The notes under the pieces are model-generated. The model worked only from the letters and a program-made list of their open reading frames with translations. It was not told the DNA's origin and did not search any database. From assembly GCA_002358575.1 (NCBI GenBank), contig DEPD01000086.1, positions 1-5,069 on the forward strand: a stretch of 5,069 nucleotides of DNA, given 5' to 3'. Origin of the DNA: Lachnospiraceae bacterium UBA3401 (GTDB lineage: Bacteria; Bacillota; Clostridia; Lachnospirales; Lachnospiraceae). Positions 1 through 4,929 of the stretch are shown here, piece by piece. The translations under genes were made by a program, and so were the position numbers. How positions within the stretch are numbered: position 1 is the first letter of the stretch; every line of letters begins with the position of its first letter.

Positions 1-12
1 ACTTGACAATAT

Positions 13-20
13 AGGGAGGA
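13..20 (+). promoter_or_regulatory. ribosome binding site of the ABC exporter gene
   Basis: The purine-rich block AGGGAGGA lies just upstream of the ATG at 26, with GGAGG ending 6 bases before the start. This is close to an ideal Shine-Dalgarno site and fixes the start codon. Only 25 bases precede the gene in this window, so its promoter or any upstream operon partner cannot be seen. Confidence 0.85.
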
Positions 21-25
21 TGTAA

Positions 26-1804
26 ATGCAGCAAAAGGAAAAAAATGAGTATAAGGAGTATTCAACAGGGGTGCTAATCCAGCGATTTCTGCCATACTTT
101 AAGCCATACCGCAGGACATTGTGCGCGGATTTGTTTTGCGCCGCACTCACAACAGTGTGTGAGATTGTGCTGCCGTTGATTATTCGGCAGATTACTAACA
201 CAGCACTCGAAGACGTCGCACTTCTGACTGCGCGTATGGTGATCGGACTTGCATTGGTGTATTTTGTGCTGCGGATCATTGATGCGCTGGCAAATTACTA
301 TATGGCTGACACTGGCCATGTAATGGGAGCAAAAATTGAGACAGATATGCGCCGCGACGCCTATGCGCACTTACAATTGTTGTCCAATACCTATTTTAAC
401 AACACAAAGGTTGGTCAGATTATGGGGCGCATCACAAATGACCTGTTTGAGGTGACAGAGTTTGCGCACCACTGTCCAGAGGAATTTTTTATTGCAGCGA
501 TTAAAATTGTAATTTCGTTTCTAATCTTGGCGCAAGTCAACTTGCCGCTGACATTGATGATTTTTGTGTTTGTGCCAGTTATGACTGTGGTGTGCCGCAT
601 TATCAATAAAAAGATGCGCCGAACTTTTAGTGAGCAGCGGCACCAGATTGGTGAGTTAAACGCAAAGATTGAGGATAGTTTGCTAGGGCAGAAAGTTGTC
701 AAGGCATTTACAAACGAGGTGCTTGAATCAGAGAAGTTTGAGGAGGGCAACCAACAATTTTTGAAGGTAAAACAGCATGCGTATATGTTGATGGGAATCT
801 TTAGCACTTCCACAAGAGTATTTGACGGACTGATGTATTTGACTATAATTATTGGTGGTGGCTTTTTCTTGATGGACGGTAAGATTCTGTCAGGGGATAT
901 GGTTGCGTATGTGATGTATGTGTCGACGTTAATTGCAACAATCCGTAGGATTATTGAGTTTGCGGAACAATTTCAGCGCGGTATTACCGGCATTGAGCGT
1001 TTTTTACAGATTATGGATGCGGACATTGAGATTTTTGACGAACCGGACGCACAGGACATTGTTAATCCGAAAGGTGAGATTGTATTTCACAATGTAAGTT
1101 TTGAGTATCCAGATGACCATAACAAGGTTTTTGCGAACTTAAATCTTCAGATTCATGCGGGAGAGAAGCTTGCAATTGTAGGGCCTTCCGGCGGAGGAAA
1201 GACAACACTATGCAATTTAATTCTGCGATTCTATGATGTGTCCTGTGGGGAGATTACACTGGATGGGAAAAATATTAGAAAATTAACATTAAAGAGTCTA
1301 CGGCAGAGCATCGGTGTTGTCCAGCAAGAGGTCTATCTTTTTTCTGGAACAGTGTATGACAATATTGCGTATGGCAGACCAGGCGCGACGCGCGAAGAGG
1401 TTATAGAGGCTGCAAGGCGCGCAGGGGCAGACGAATTTATACAGAATTTGAAAGATAAATATGACACATATGTCGGTGAACGCGGCGTCAAACTTTCAGG
1501 TGGACAGAAACAGCGCATTAGCATTGCAAGGGTTTTTTTGAAGAATCCGCCAATATTGATTTTGGATGAAGCGACTTCGGCACTTGATAATGAGAGCGAG
1601 TACGCGGTGGCAAAGTCTTTGAATGAATTGGCAAAAGGGCGCACAACGCTCACAATTGCACATCGGCTTTCGAGCATTAGAAATTCCGATAGGATATTGG
1701 TGCTGACAGACGAGGGGATTGTTGAGGAGGGAAATCACGATACGCTTATGGCGCTTGGTGGAATGTACTATCATTTTTATACGATGGCAAATGAGATAAG
1801 GTAA
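26..1804 (+). CDS. ABC transporter, fused permease/ATP-binding half-exporter (MsbA/LmrA/BmrA-like subfamily B)
   Basis: A 592-residue half-transporter of the type that works as a homo- or heterodimer in the cytoplasmic membrane, using ATP hydrolysis to expel a drug, lipid or peptide. Residues about 30-315 form the six-helix exporter domain, with hydrophobic stretches near 33-57, 70-92, 153-172, 175-193, 255-283 and 290-312. Residues about 350-592 form the nucleotide-binding domain. It has an A-loop Tyr361, Walker A GPSGGGKT at 386-393, Q-loop Gln433/434, signature LSGGQ at 490-494, Walker B ILILDE ending in Asp514 and catalytic Glu515, D-loop SALD at 518-521 and H-loop His546. All are intact, so the ATPase should be active. 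Length is normal for the family. There is no N-terminal C39 peptidase domain, so it is not a bacteriocin-processing exporter. The gene is probably cotranscribed with the CPBP gene 53 bp downstream. Many such exporters come in pairs, and a partner could lie left of the window. The substrate is unknown. Confidence 0.96.
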   Translation: MQQKEKNEYKEYSTGVLIQRFLPYFKPYRRTLCADLFCAALTTVCEIVLPLIIRQITNTALEDVALLTARMVIGLALVYFVLRIIDALANYYMADTGHVMGAKIETDMRRDAYAHLQLLSNTYFNNTKVGQIMGRITNDLFEVTEFAHHCPEEFFIAAIKIVISFLILAQVNLPLTLMIFVFVPVMTVVCRIINKKMRRTFSEQRHQIGELNAKIEDSLLGQKVVKAFTNEVLESEKFEEGNQQFLKVKQHAYMLMGIFSTSTRVFDGLMYLTIIIGGGFFLMDGKILSGDMVAYVMYVSTLIATIRRIIEFAEQFQRGITGIERFLQIMDADIEIFDEPDAQDIVNPKGEIVFHNVSFEYPDDHNKVFANLNLQIHAGEKLAIVGPSGGGKTTLCNLILRFYDVSCGEITLDGKNIRKLTLKSLRQSIGVVQQEVYLFSGTVYDNIAYGRPGATREEVIEAARRAGADEFIQNLKDKYDTYVGERGVKLSGGQKQRISIARVFLKNPPILILDEATSALDNESEYAVAKSLNELAKGRTTLTIAHRLSSIRNSDRILVLTDEGIVEEGNHDTLMALGGMYYHFYTMANEIR

Positions 1805-1846
1805 TATTATAGTAAACAACAAAAATATTTGCCGTTTACTATAATA
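1805..1846. repeat. 13-bp perfect inverted repeat in the ABC-CPBP gap (operator or mRNA hairpin)
   Basis: TATTATAGTAAAC at 1805-1817 is the exact reverse complement of GTTTACTATAATA at 1834-1846, separated by 16 bases. It starts directly after the ABC stop codon and its right arm ends 5 bases before the AAAGGA ribosome binding site of the next gene. No T-run follows, so it is not an ordinary intrinsic terminator. Each arm contains TATAAT when read outward, on opposite strands, but no good -35 box sits at the proper distance. It could be a repressor operator or an AU-rich mRNA hairpin that sets processing or relative expression of the two genes. The symmetry is seen in the sequence; the role is inference. 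Confidence 0.7.
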
Positions 1847-1851
1847 GAAAG

Positions 1852-1857
1852 AAAGGA
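1852..1857 (+). promoter_or_regulatory. ribosome binding site deciding the CPBP start
   Basis: AAAGGA at 1852-1857 touches a first ATG at 1858 with no spacer, which ribosomes would not use well. It sits 6 bases upstream of a second in-frame ATG at 1864, the normal distance. The site therefore argues for translation starting at 1864, two codons later than the longest reading frame. Confidence 0.7.
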
Positions 1858-1863
1858 ATGGAA

Positions 1864-3054
1864 ATGACAAAATTAGAAAAAAAACCAGATACAGTATTAC
1901 AGGAAGAGACAGATCTGGAAGTAAAAAACACGAGCGATCAGCAAATGTCAGACAGTTTGAAGGAGATTGAGCAACCAGAAGAAAGCAAGGCGGATTCAGA
2001 TGCATTTGATATCACAAAAAAGTTTAAACACAACCAAACTTCTCCAAAGAGGCAGGAAGTAGGAAGAGAATCGCAACAACAAGGGCGAGAAATTCCGAAA
2101 AGACGGGAGCTTATAGGTGTCACAGACAAGAAAGTTGAGACAAAGCGGCTTGTATATTTTTTGGCGCTGTGTTTTGGTATTACATGGATTTCAGAAATTT
2201 TTGCGATTATTCCAATGTATCGAAGCGGTGAGGTGGAACTGGTAACAGAAGCAGCTAAAATGATTTCTCAGATGATGCTCACCCCCGCATTGGCGGCGTT
2301 GGTGGTCCGGTTAATGACGCGTGAGGGGCTTGTGAAATCTGGTTTCCAATTTAATTTTTTTGAGCATAGGTTTTTATTTTTATTTGGATGGTTTGGCACA
2401 ACGATACTCACTGCTCTAGGAGCAGCAATTTATTTTTTGATTTTTCGGGATAATTTTGACCCCAATATGACAAATTTTATCGCTACTTACAGTCAAGGGG
2501 CAGAGAATGCAGGAACGCAGATTGATGCAGTAAATATTGTTGCGGCCTACAAAACAGATTTGCTAATAAAGTTTTTTACGGCAGCAGTGCTTGATTGTAT
2601 TAACAGTTTTGGCGTAGAATGGGGATTTCGCGCGTATTTGCTTCCAAAACTTTACCGAAAGTTCGGTGTAATTCCCGCTGTGTTGTTAAGTGGTTTCGCG
2701 TCTGGTTTGTGGTATGCACCACTGGTTGCGGTTGGACTTTATTATGGGGAGGGAAATGTTGGATTTCCTGTAGTAAACATAATTGCAATGTGCATTTTTG
2801 GCATGGTTACAGGAGTTATCTACTCGTTTCTCAGCCTGCGAACAGGTAGTATTTTCCCGGCAGTTTTTGCGCACAGTGCAATCAATATACTAATGTCGCA
2901 GGCAGTACTTTTTACGCATGATGGTGGCAATTTCTTTGTGGGCCCATCACCTACTGGAATTTTGTCAGGATTCCCTTTTATCATTGTGGCGGCTCTCTGC
3001 CTTGTGCATTTGTATAAAAATCCAATTCAACCAAGTGAGGAGAAGAAGTCATAA
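1864..3054 (+). CDS. CPBP-family (CAAX/Rce1-like) membrane protein with charged N-terminal tail and degenerate active site
   Basis: A 396-residue membrane protein of the CPBP family (CAAX prenyl protease/bacteriocin-processing, formerly Abi), numbered from the ATG at 1864. Residues 1-95 form a hydrophilic, probably disordered cytoplasmic tail: acidic up to about residue 49, then basic. About eight hydrophobic segments follow, from about 96 to 386. The core reads VEWGFRAYLLPKL (from residue 251), then GLWYAPL (281-287), then HSAIN (337-341). Active CPBP proteases normally show EExxxR, a His in the WH-x-P motif, and HxxxN. Here the first Glu is Val251 (GTA at 2614), the motif-2 His is Tyr284 (TAT at 2713), while Glu252, Arg256, His337 and Asn341 remain. 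Catalysis is thus doubtful, and a scaffold, immunity or regulatory role is more likely. CPBP proteins often sit beside peptide or bacteriocin exporters, as here. It is probably cotranscribed with the ABC gene and ends at a terminator. A start at 1858 (398 residues) is the alternative. Confidence 0.9.
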   Translation: MTKLEKKPDTVLQEETDLEVKNTSDQQMSDSLKEIEQPEESKADSDAFDITKKFKHNQTSPKRQEVGRESQQQGREIPKRRELIGVTDKKVETKRLVYFLALCFGITWISEIFAIIPMYRSGEVELVTEAAKMISQMMLTPALAALVVRLMTREGLVKSGFQFNFFEHRFLFLFGWFGTTILTALGAAIYFLIFRDNFDPNMTNFIATYSQGAENAGTQIDAVNIVAAYKTDLLIKFFTAAVLDCINSFGVEWGFRAYLLPKLYRKFGVIPAVLLSGFASGLWYAPLVAVGLYYGEGNVGFPVVNIIAMCIFGMVTGVIYSFLSLRTGSIFPAVFAHSAINILMSQAVLFTHDGGNFFVGPSPTGILSGFPFIIVAALCLVHLYKNPIQPSEEKKS

Positions 3055-3061
3055 CAATGTG

Positions 3062-3108
3062 AATCTAGTTTGAGAAACATTCTAAAGGTGTTCTCAAACT
3101 GGATTTTT
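3062..3108 (+). terminator. Rho-independent terminator of the ABC-CPBP unit
   Basis: The arms at 3062-3076 and 3091-3105 can form a 15-bp stem with a single G-U pair, including the perfect core AGTTTGAGAA/TTCTCAAACT. The loop is 14 bases and a TTTTT run follows at 3104-3108. It begins 8 bases after the CPBP stop codon. In the opposite direction the stem is not followed by a T-run, so it probably serves only the + strand unit and not the convergent acetyltransferase gene. Confidence 0.88.
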
Positions 3109-3157
3109 ATGCTCATGGAGGTAAAAACGAAATTTTTAATTTTAGACCGTTTGCTTG

Positions 3158-4036
3158 TTATTTTCGCCAAAAAGTCCATTTTACAGTGGGATGATATCCA
3201 ATTTTTTGATAGAATTCATTATTTCCGCCAGTCATATGTGTTGCGCCCAATGCTTTTGTTCTGCGAAACAGTTCAGATAACGCTGCTGCTGCAAGTCCCT
3301 TATGTCGGTATTCTGGAATAGTGCAAAGTGGCTCCATATATGCCAGATGATTTTGAGGAGTCCACCACATTCCAGCATAACAGACATATTCATCCTGTGC
3401 GTTTGCAATAGCTACGGGGAGTTCTGGTGTTGCGTGTGGCGCAGTATACAACAGATAATTATTCTGCTCATATTGATGATTCCAAGGACCTTCATTTTGC
3501 TCATGGTCAAAGCCTTTCCAGCAACATTTCCCTATTTTGCTCATATTCAAGTCTTGTGGTTTTACAATATGAAAACCTTCTGGCAATGGATAGTTTAGAT
3601 TTTTTGCAAAATCATATTGCATATCCCAATGTTCCGACTTCTGACAATATCCTAATTGTTGTGCAGCGCGCATCAATGCATCCTGTTCGCCAAAAAGGAT
3701 TAGTTGTATTCCATCTGTATCTCGGGGCATGTTTTCATCAGCATATGTTATCATTTCCATTGCCAGCTCTTCATATCCTGGTTTCAGACAAAAATAAATA
3801 TCTGTTACAGGATTCTCATAAAAGCAAAATGCCACAATTTTACCATCACATTCCCAAATACGGTTTTTGTATGAATAGGAAATATCCATCCAGGATGCAA
3901 AGGAGGCATATGCGTATTCAAAAAAGGGTGCTGGCACACCGTTTTTCCAATCTTTCGCATATATTTCTATCAAAAATTGGTAGATATTTCCGCAGTCAGC
4001 CAGTATATGAAAAGGTCTTGATTTGATATTTTTCAT
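3158..4036 (-). CDS. two-domain GNAT-family N-acetyltransferase
   Basis: A soluble 292-residue protein of the GNAT superfamily, expected to transfer an acetyl group from acetyl-CoA to an amine; the acceptor cannot be told from the sequence. The C-terminal half (about 150-292) carries the recognisable fold. A beta strand with YMEPLCTIPEY leads into the acetyl-CoA pyrophosphate-binding motif A, RHKGLA at 244-249 (R-x-x-G-x-A), with the helix AAALSELFRR behind it. The late motif EFYQKIGYHP at about 274-283 matches the family's FYxKxGF. The N-terminal half (about 1-145) looks like a second, degenerate GNAT-like domain without the RxxGxG/A signature, a common arrangement in proteins of about 290 residues. 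The start at 4036 is supported by a strong ribosome binding site. It is transcribed alone, convergent to the CPBP gene and divergent from the leader/hypothetical gene. No clear terminator of its own is visible in the 3109-3157 gap. Confidence 0.93.
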   Translation of the reverse strand: MKNIKSRPFHILADCGNIYQFLIEIYAKDWKNGVPAPFFEYAYASFASWMDISYSYKNRIWECDGKIVAFCFYENPVTDIYFCLKPGYEELAMEMITYADENMPRDTDGIQLILFGEQDALMRAAQQLGYCQKSEHWDMQYDFAKNLNYPLPEGFHIVKPQDLNMSKIGKCCWKGFDHEQNEGPWNHQYEQNNYLLYTAPHATPELPVAIANAQDEYVCYAGMWWTPQNHLAYMEPLCTIPEYRHKGLAAAALSELFRRTKALGATHMTGGNNEFYQKIGYHPTVKWTFWRK

Positions 4037-4042
4037 GACGTT

Positions 4043-4049
4043 CTCCTTT
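4043..4049 (-). promoter_or_regulatory. ribosome binding site of the GNAT gene
   Basis: Read on the minus strand this is AAAGGAG, lying 6 bases upstream of the ATG at 4036. It is among the strongest Shine-Dalgarno sites in the window and confirms the chosen start. Confidence 0.85.
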
Positions 4050-4065
4050 CAATAAAAATTTTTGG

Positions 4066-4094
4066 TATATAGTCTTGAAGAATTGTCTTGTGTA
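4066..4094 (-). promoter_or_regulatory. candidate sigma-A promoter of the GNAT gene
   Basis: On the minus strand a -35-like TACACA (4094-4089, 4 of 6 consensus matches) is separated by 17 bases from a -10-like TATATA (4071-4066, 4 of 6). Transcription would start near 4059, leaving a leader of about 23 bases that contains the ribosome binding site. The spacing is ideal but both boxes are imperfect. The -35 lies inside the left arm of the 9-bp inverted repeat, which would suit a repressible promoter. Confidence 0.4.
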
Positions 4095-4124
4095 TATTTC
4101 TTTACATTTACTAACTATACACAA
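4088..4124. repeat. 9-bp perfect inverted repeat upstream of the GNAT gene (possible operator)
   Basis: TTGTGTATA at 4088-4096 and TATACACAA at 4116-4124 are exact reverse complements separated by 19 AT-rich bases. No T-run follows on either strand, so it is not a terminator. The left arm covers the proposed -35 box of the GNAT promoter. A dimeric regulator binding both arms, whose centres are 28 bp apart, could control that gene. The symmetry is direct; the regulatory role is inferred. Confidence 0.5.
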
Positions 4125-4140
4125 AAAACTGAGAAAACAC

Positions 4141-4175
4141 AAGTCTATTTATTTCTGAACAGTTCCTTACTGACA
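4141..4175 (+). repeat. imperfect direct repeat, copy 1 (upstream of the hairpin RNA)
   Basis: AAGTCTA at 4141-4147 and ACAGTTCCTTACTGACA at 4159-4175 recur, about 200 bases to the right, as AAGTCTA at 4351-4357 and ACAGTTCTTTATGACA at 4359-4374. The second block differs by one substitution and one missing base, and the spacer between the two blocks is ten bases shorter in copy 2. The two copies bracket the promoter and the three-hairpin segment. Confidence 0.5.
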
Positions 4176-4191
4176 AGCTAAATATTTTCTA

Positions 4192-4220
4192 TTGATGATA
4201 TTATGCGACACGGATATAAT
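4192..4220 (+). promoter_or_regulatory. sigma-A promoter driving the three-hairpin RNA and the gene at 4390
   Basis: The -35 box TTGATG (4192-4197, TTGA-core of the consensus) is followed by exactly 17 bases and a perfect -10 box TATAAT (4215-4220). Transcription should begin near 4227, about 10 bases before the first hairpin. No other convincing promoter lies between here and the ATG at 4390, so the same promoter probably serves the downstream gene when transcription passes the third hairpin. Confidence 0.72.
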
Positions 4221-4226
4221 AAATGT

Positions 4227-4322
4227 ATAGTATAACTTATCAGAAGTTGCCCTTTACTTCTGATAAAAGGCGCTGCTCTTTGCGCCGCAAATCGACGATA
4301 AGAAGCTGTCCTTGCTTTTTGT
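4227..4322 (+). ncRNA. candidate small RNA or structured leader: three hairpins with TGYYCTT loops
   Basis: Directly downstream of the promoter three hairpins follow each other. Hairpin 1 pairs 4237-4247 with 4256-4266 (11 perfect bp), with loop TGCCCTTT. Hairpin 2 pairs 4269-4273 with 4282-4286 (GGCGC/GCGCC), with loop TGCTCTTT. Hairpin 3 pairs 4298-4306 with 4314-4322 (9 bp, two G-U pairs), with loop TGTCCTT and a five-T run at 4316-4320 forming its 3' side. The stems are unrelated in sequence but the loops share TGYYCTT, a sign of selection on the loops. Pyrimidine loops of this sort can pair with AAAGG-type Shine-Dalgarno sequences, as described for loop C-rich regulatory RNAs of Firmicutes (such as Listeria LhrC and staphylococcal Rsa RNAs). 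Hairpin 3 may act as a weak terminator or attenuator before the gene at 4390. I do not recognise it as a known riboswitch class. Confidence 0.5.
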
Positions 4323-4350
4323 AGTATTGGAAATAACAAATAGTCATTTG

Positions 4351-4374
4351 AAGTCTAAACAGTTCTTTATGACA
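4351..4374 (+). repeat. imperfect direct repeat, copy 2 (just before the ribosome binding site of the 4390 gene)
   Basis: AAGTCTA (4351-4357) and ACAGTTCTTTATGACA (4359-4374) match the blocks at 4141-4147 and 4159-4175. It ends right at the AGAAAGG ribosome binding site of the downstream gene, so copy 1 may be a relic of a duplicated gene leader. Confidence 0.5.
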
Positions 4375-4375
4375 G

Positions 4376-4380
4376 AAAGG
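4376..4380 (+). promoter_or_regulatory. ribosome binding site of the hypothetical gene
   Basis: AAAGG lies 9 bases before the ATG at 4390, a slightly long but workable spacing. It is complementary to the CCTTT of the hairpin 1 loop (4251-4255), so the leader could in principle mask this site. Confidence 0.6.
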
Positions 4381-4389
4381 TAGAAATAA

Positions 4390-4824
4390 ATGATATTGTA
4401 TTTATTAGTATTGACAGACCCAGAATTATCATATGAAGGTTACTCAGAGGATTTTGAGATTGGTATTTTTCTGACAGAACAACAAGCGCAAGAAACCGCA
4501 CAGTATTATCTTGAAAATATTAGGGGATTTTGTGATTTTCCCTGTACATATCGTATTGTGAAAAAAGAGATTGCTGACAATTTTAATGATAGTATTTCTG
4601 AGGCTATCTGGATTGTACAAGGTTGGAATATCAACGAGAATTTTGATGAGATCGACATTGTAGAAAGTGCATGTTTTCTGACAAAAAAACATGCCGAGGA
4701 GGAGCTTCAACGAATACAGAAACTGTACCGGCGAACAGAATGGGCGTTGGGGAAATCTATCATAGGAGATTTGCAATGGCGTGATGGATTTGTCAGAATG
4801 ATTGGCGGACAACCGAACAATTAA
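4390..4824 (+). CDS. hypothetical protein with two tandem copies of a small alpha/beta domain
   Basis: A 144-residue acidic, soluble protein without signal peptide or membrane segment; I do not recognise a characterised family. It consists of two related halves aligned without gaps at an offset of 69 residues. Residues 4-38 match 73-107, sharing V7/V76, E23/E92, FLT 27-29/96-98, A33/A102, E35/E104 and Q38/Q107. Each half has the pattern: hydrophobic strand, a loop rich in D/E/N, a strand ending in FLT, then a helix with A at the third position after FLT+1. The first half continues with GFCDFPCTYRIVKKEI. The layout is reminiscent of small uncharacterised domains such as DUF7336 that are frequent in Firmicutes, but that is a resemblance from memory only. 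The ribosome binding site and the internal duplication favour this frame over the longer opposite-strand frame. It lies downstream of the three-hairpin leader and upstream of a probable terminator, so it is probably a single-gene unit. Confidence 0.75.
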   Translation: MILYLLVLTDPELSYEGYSEDFEIGIFLTEQQAQETAQYYLENIRGFCDFPCTYRIVKKEIADNFNDSISEAIWIVQGWNINENFDEIDIVESACFLTKKHAEEELQRIQKLYRRTEWALGKSIIGDLQWRDGFVRMIGGQPNN

Positions 4825-4854
4825 CCTACGCAAGCTGTACATGTTATTTTTTAC

Positions 4855-4880
4855 AGTTCCTATAAAAGGGGGAACTTTTT
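4855..4880 (+). terminator. probable intrinsic terminator after the hypothetical gene
   Basis: AGTTCC (4855-4860) pairs perfectly with GGAACT (4871-4876) around a 10-base loop, and the stem runs into TTTTT (4876-4880). It starts 30 bases after the stop codon at 4824. The stem is short, so strength is uncertain, but position and T-run fit a terminator for the + strand unit. Confidence 0.5.
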
Positions 4881-4929
4881 CTCGTATTTGCTGGGGAAGT
4901 GGAATGACTGTACTTTCAGAGGAGATTCC

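Noticed and set aside
3..8. TTGACA, a perfect -35 hexamer, at the left edge
   Set aside because: The position 17 bases downstream falls on the ATG of the ABC gene and there is no -10 box, so it cannot drive this gene.
1840..1845. TATAAT as an internal promoter for the CPBP gene
   Set aside because: No acceptable -35 hexamer 15-19 bases upstream and no extended -10 TG; it is explained as part of the inverted repeat, though a regulator-dependent promoter is not excluded.
3109..3157. AT-rich gap after the CPBP terminator as terminator of the GNAT gene
   Set aside because: Only weak, interrupted A/T pairing is visible; no stable stem followed by a T-run on the minus strand.
3427..4026. Open frame of 199 codons on the plus strand opposite the GNAT gene
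   Set aside because: It lies wholly antisense to a gene with clear GNAT motifs and a strong ribosome binding site; its product resembles no family.
4223..4324. 33-codon ATG frame across the three hairpins, rich in Arg and Cys
   Set aside because: The ATG lies upstream of the expected transcription start (~4227) and has no ribosome binding site. The stem pairing and shared loops explain the sequence better than coding.
4853..4861. Third occurrence of ACAGTTCCT, as in the direct repeats at 4159 and 4359
   Set aside because: Only nine bases match and they form the left side of the terminator stem, so chance is the simplest explanation.
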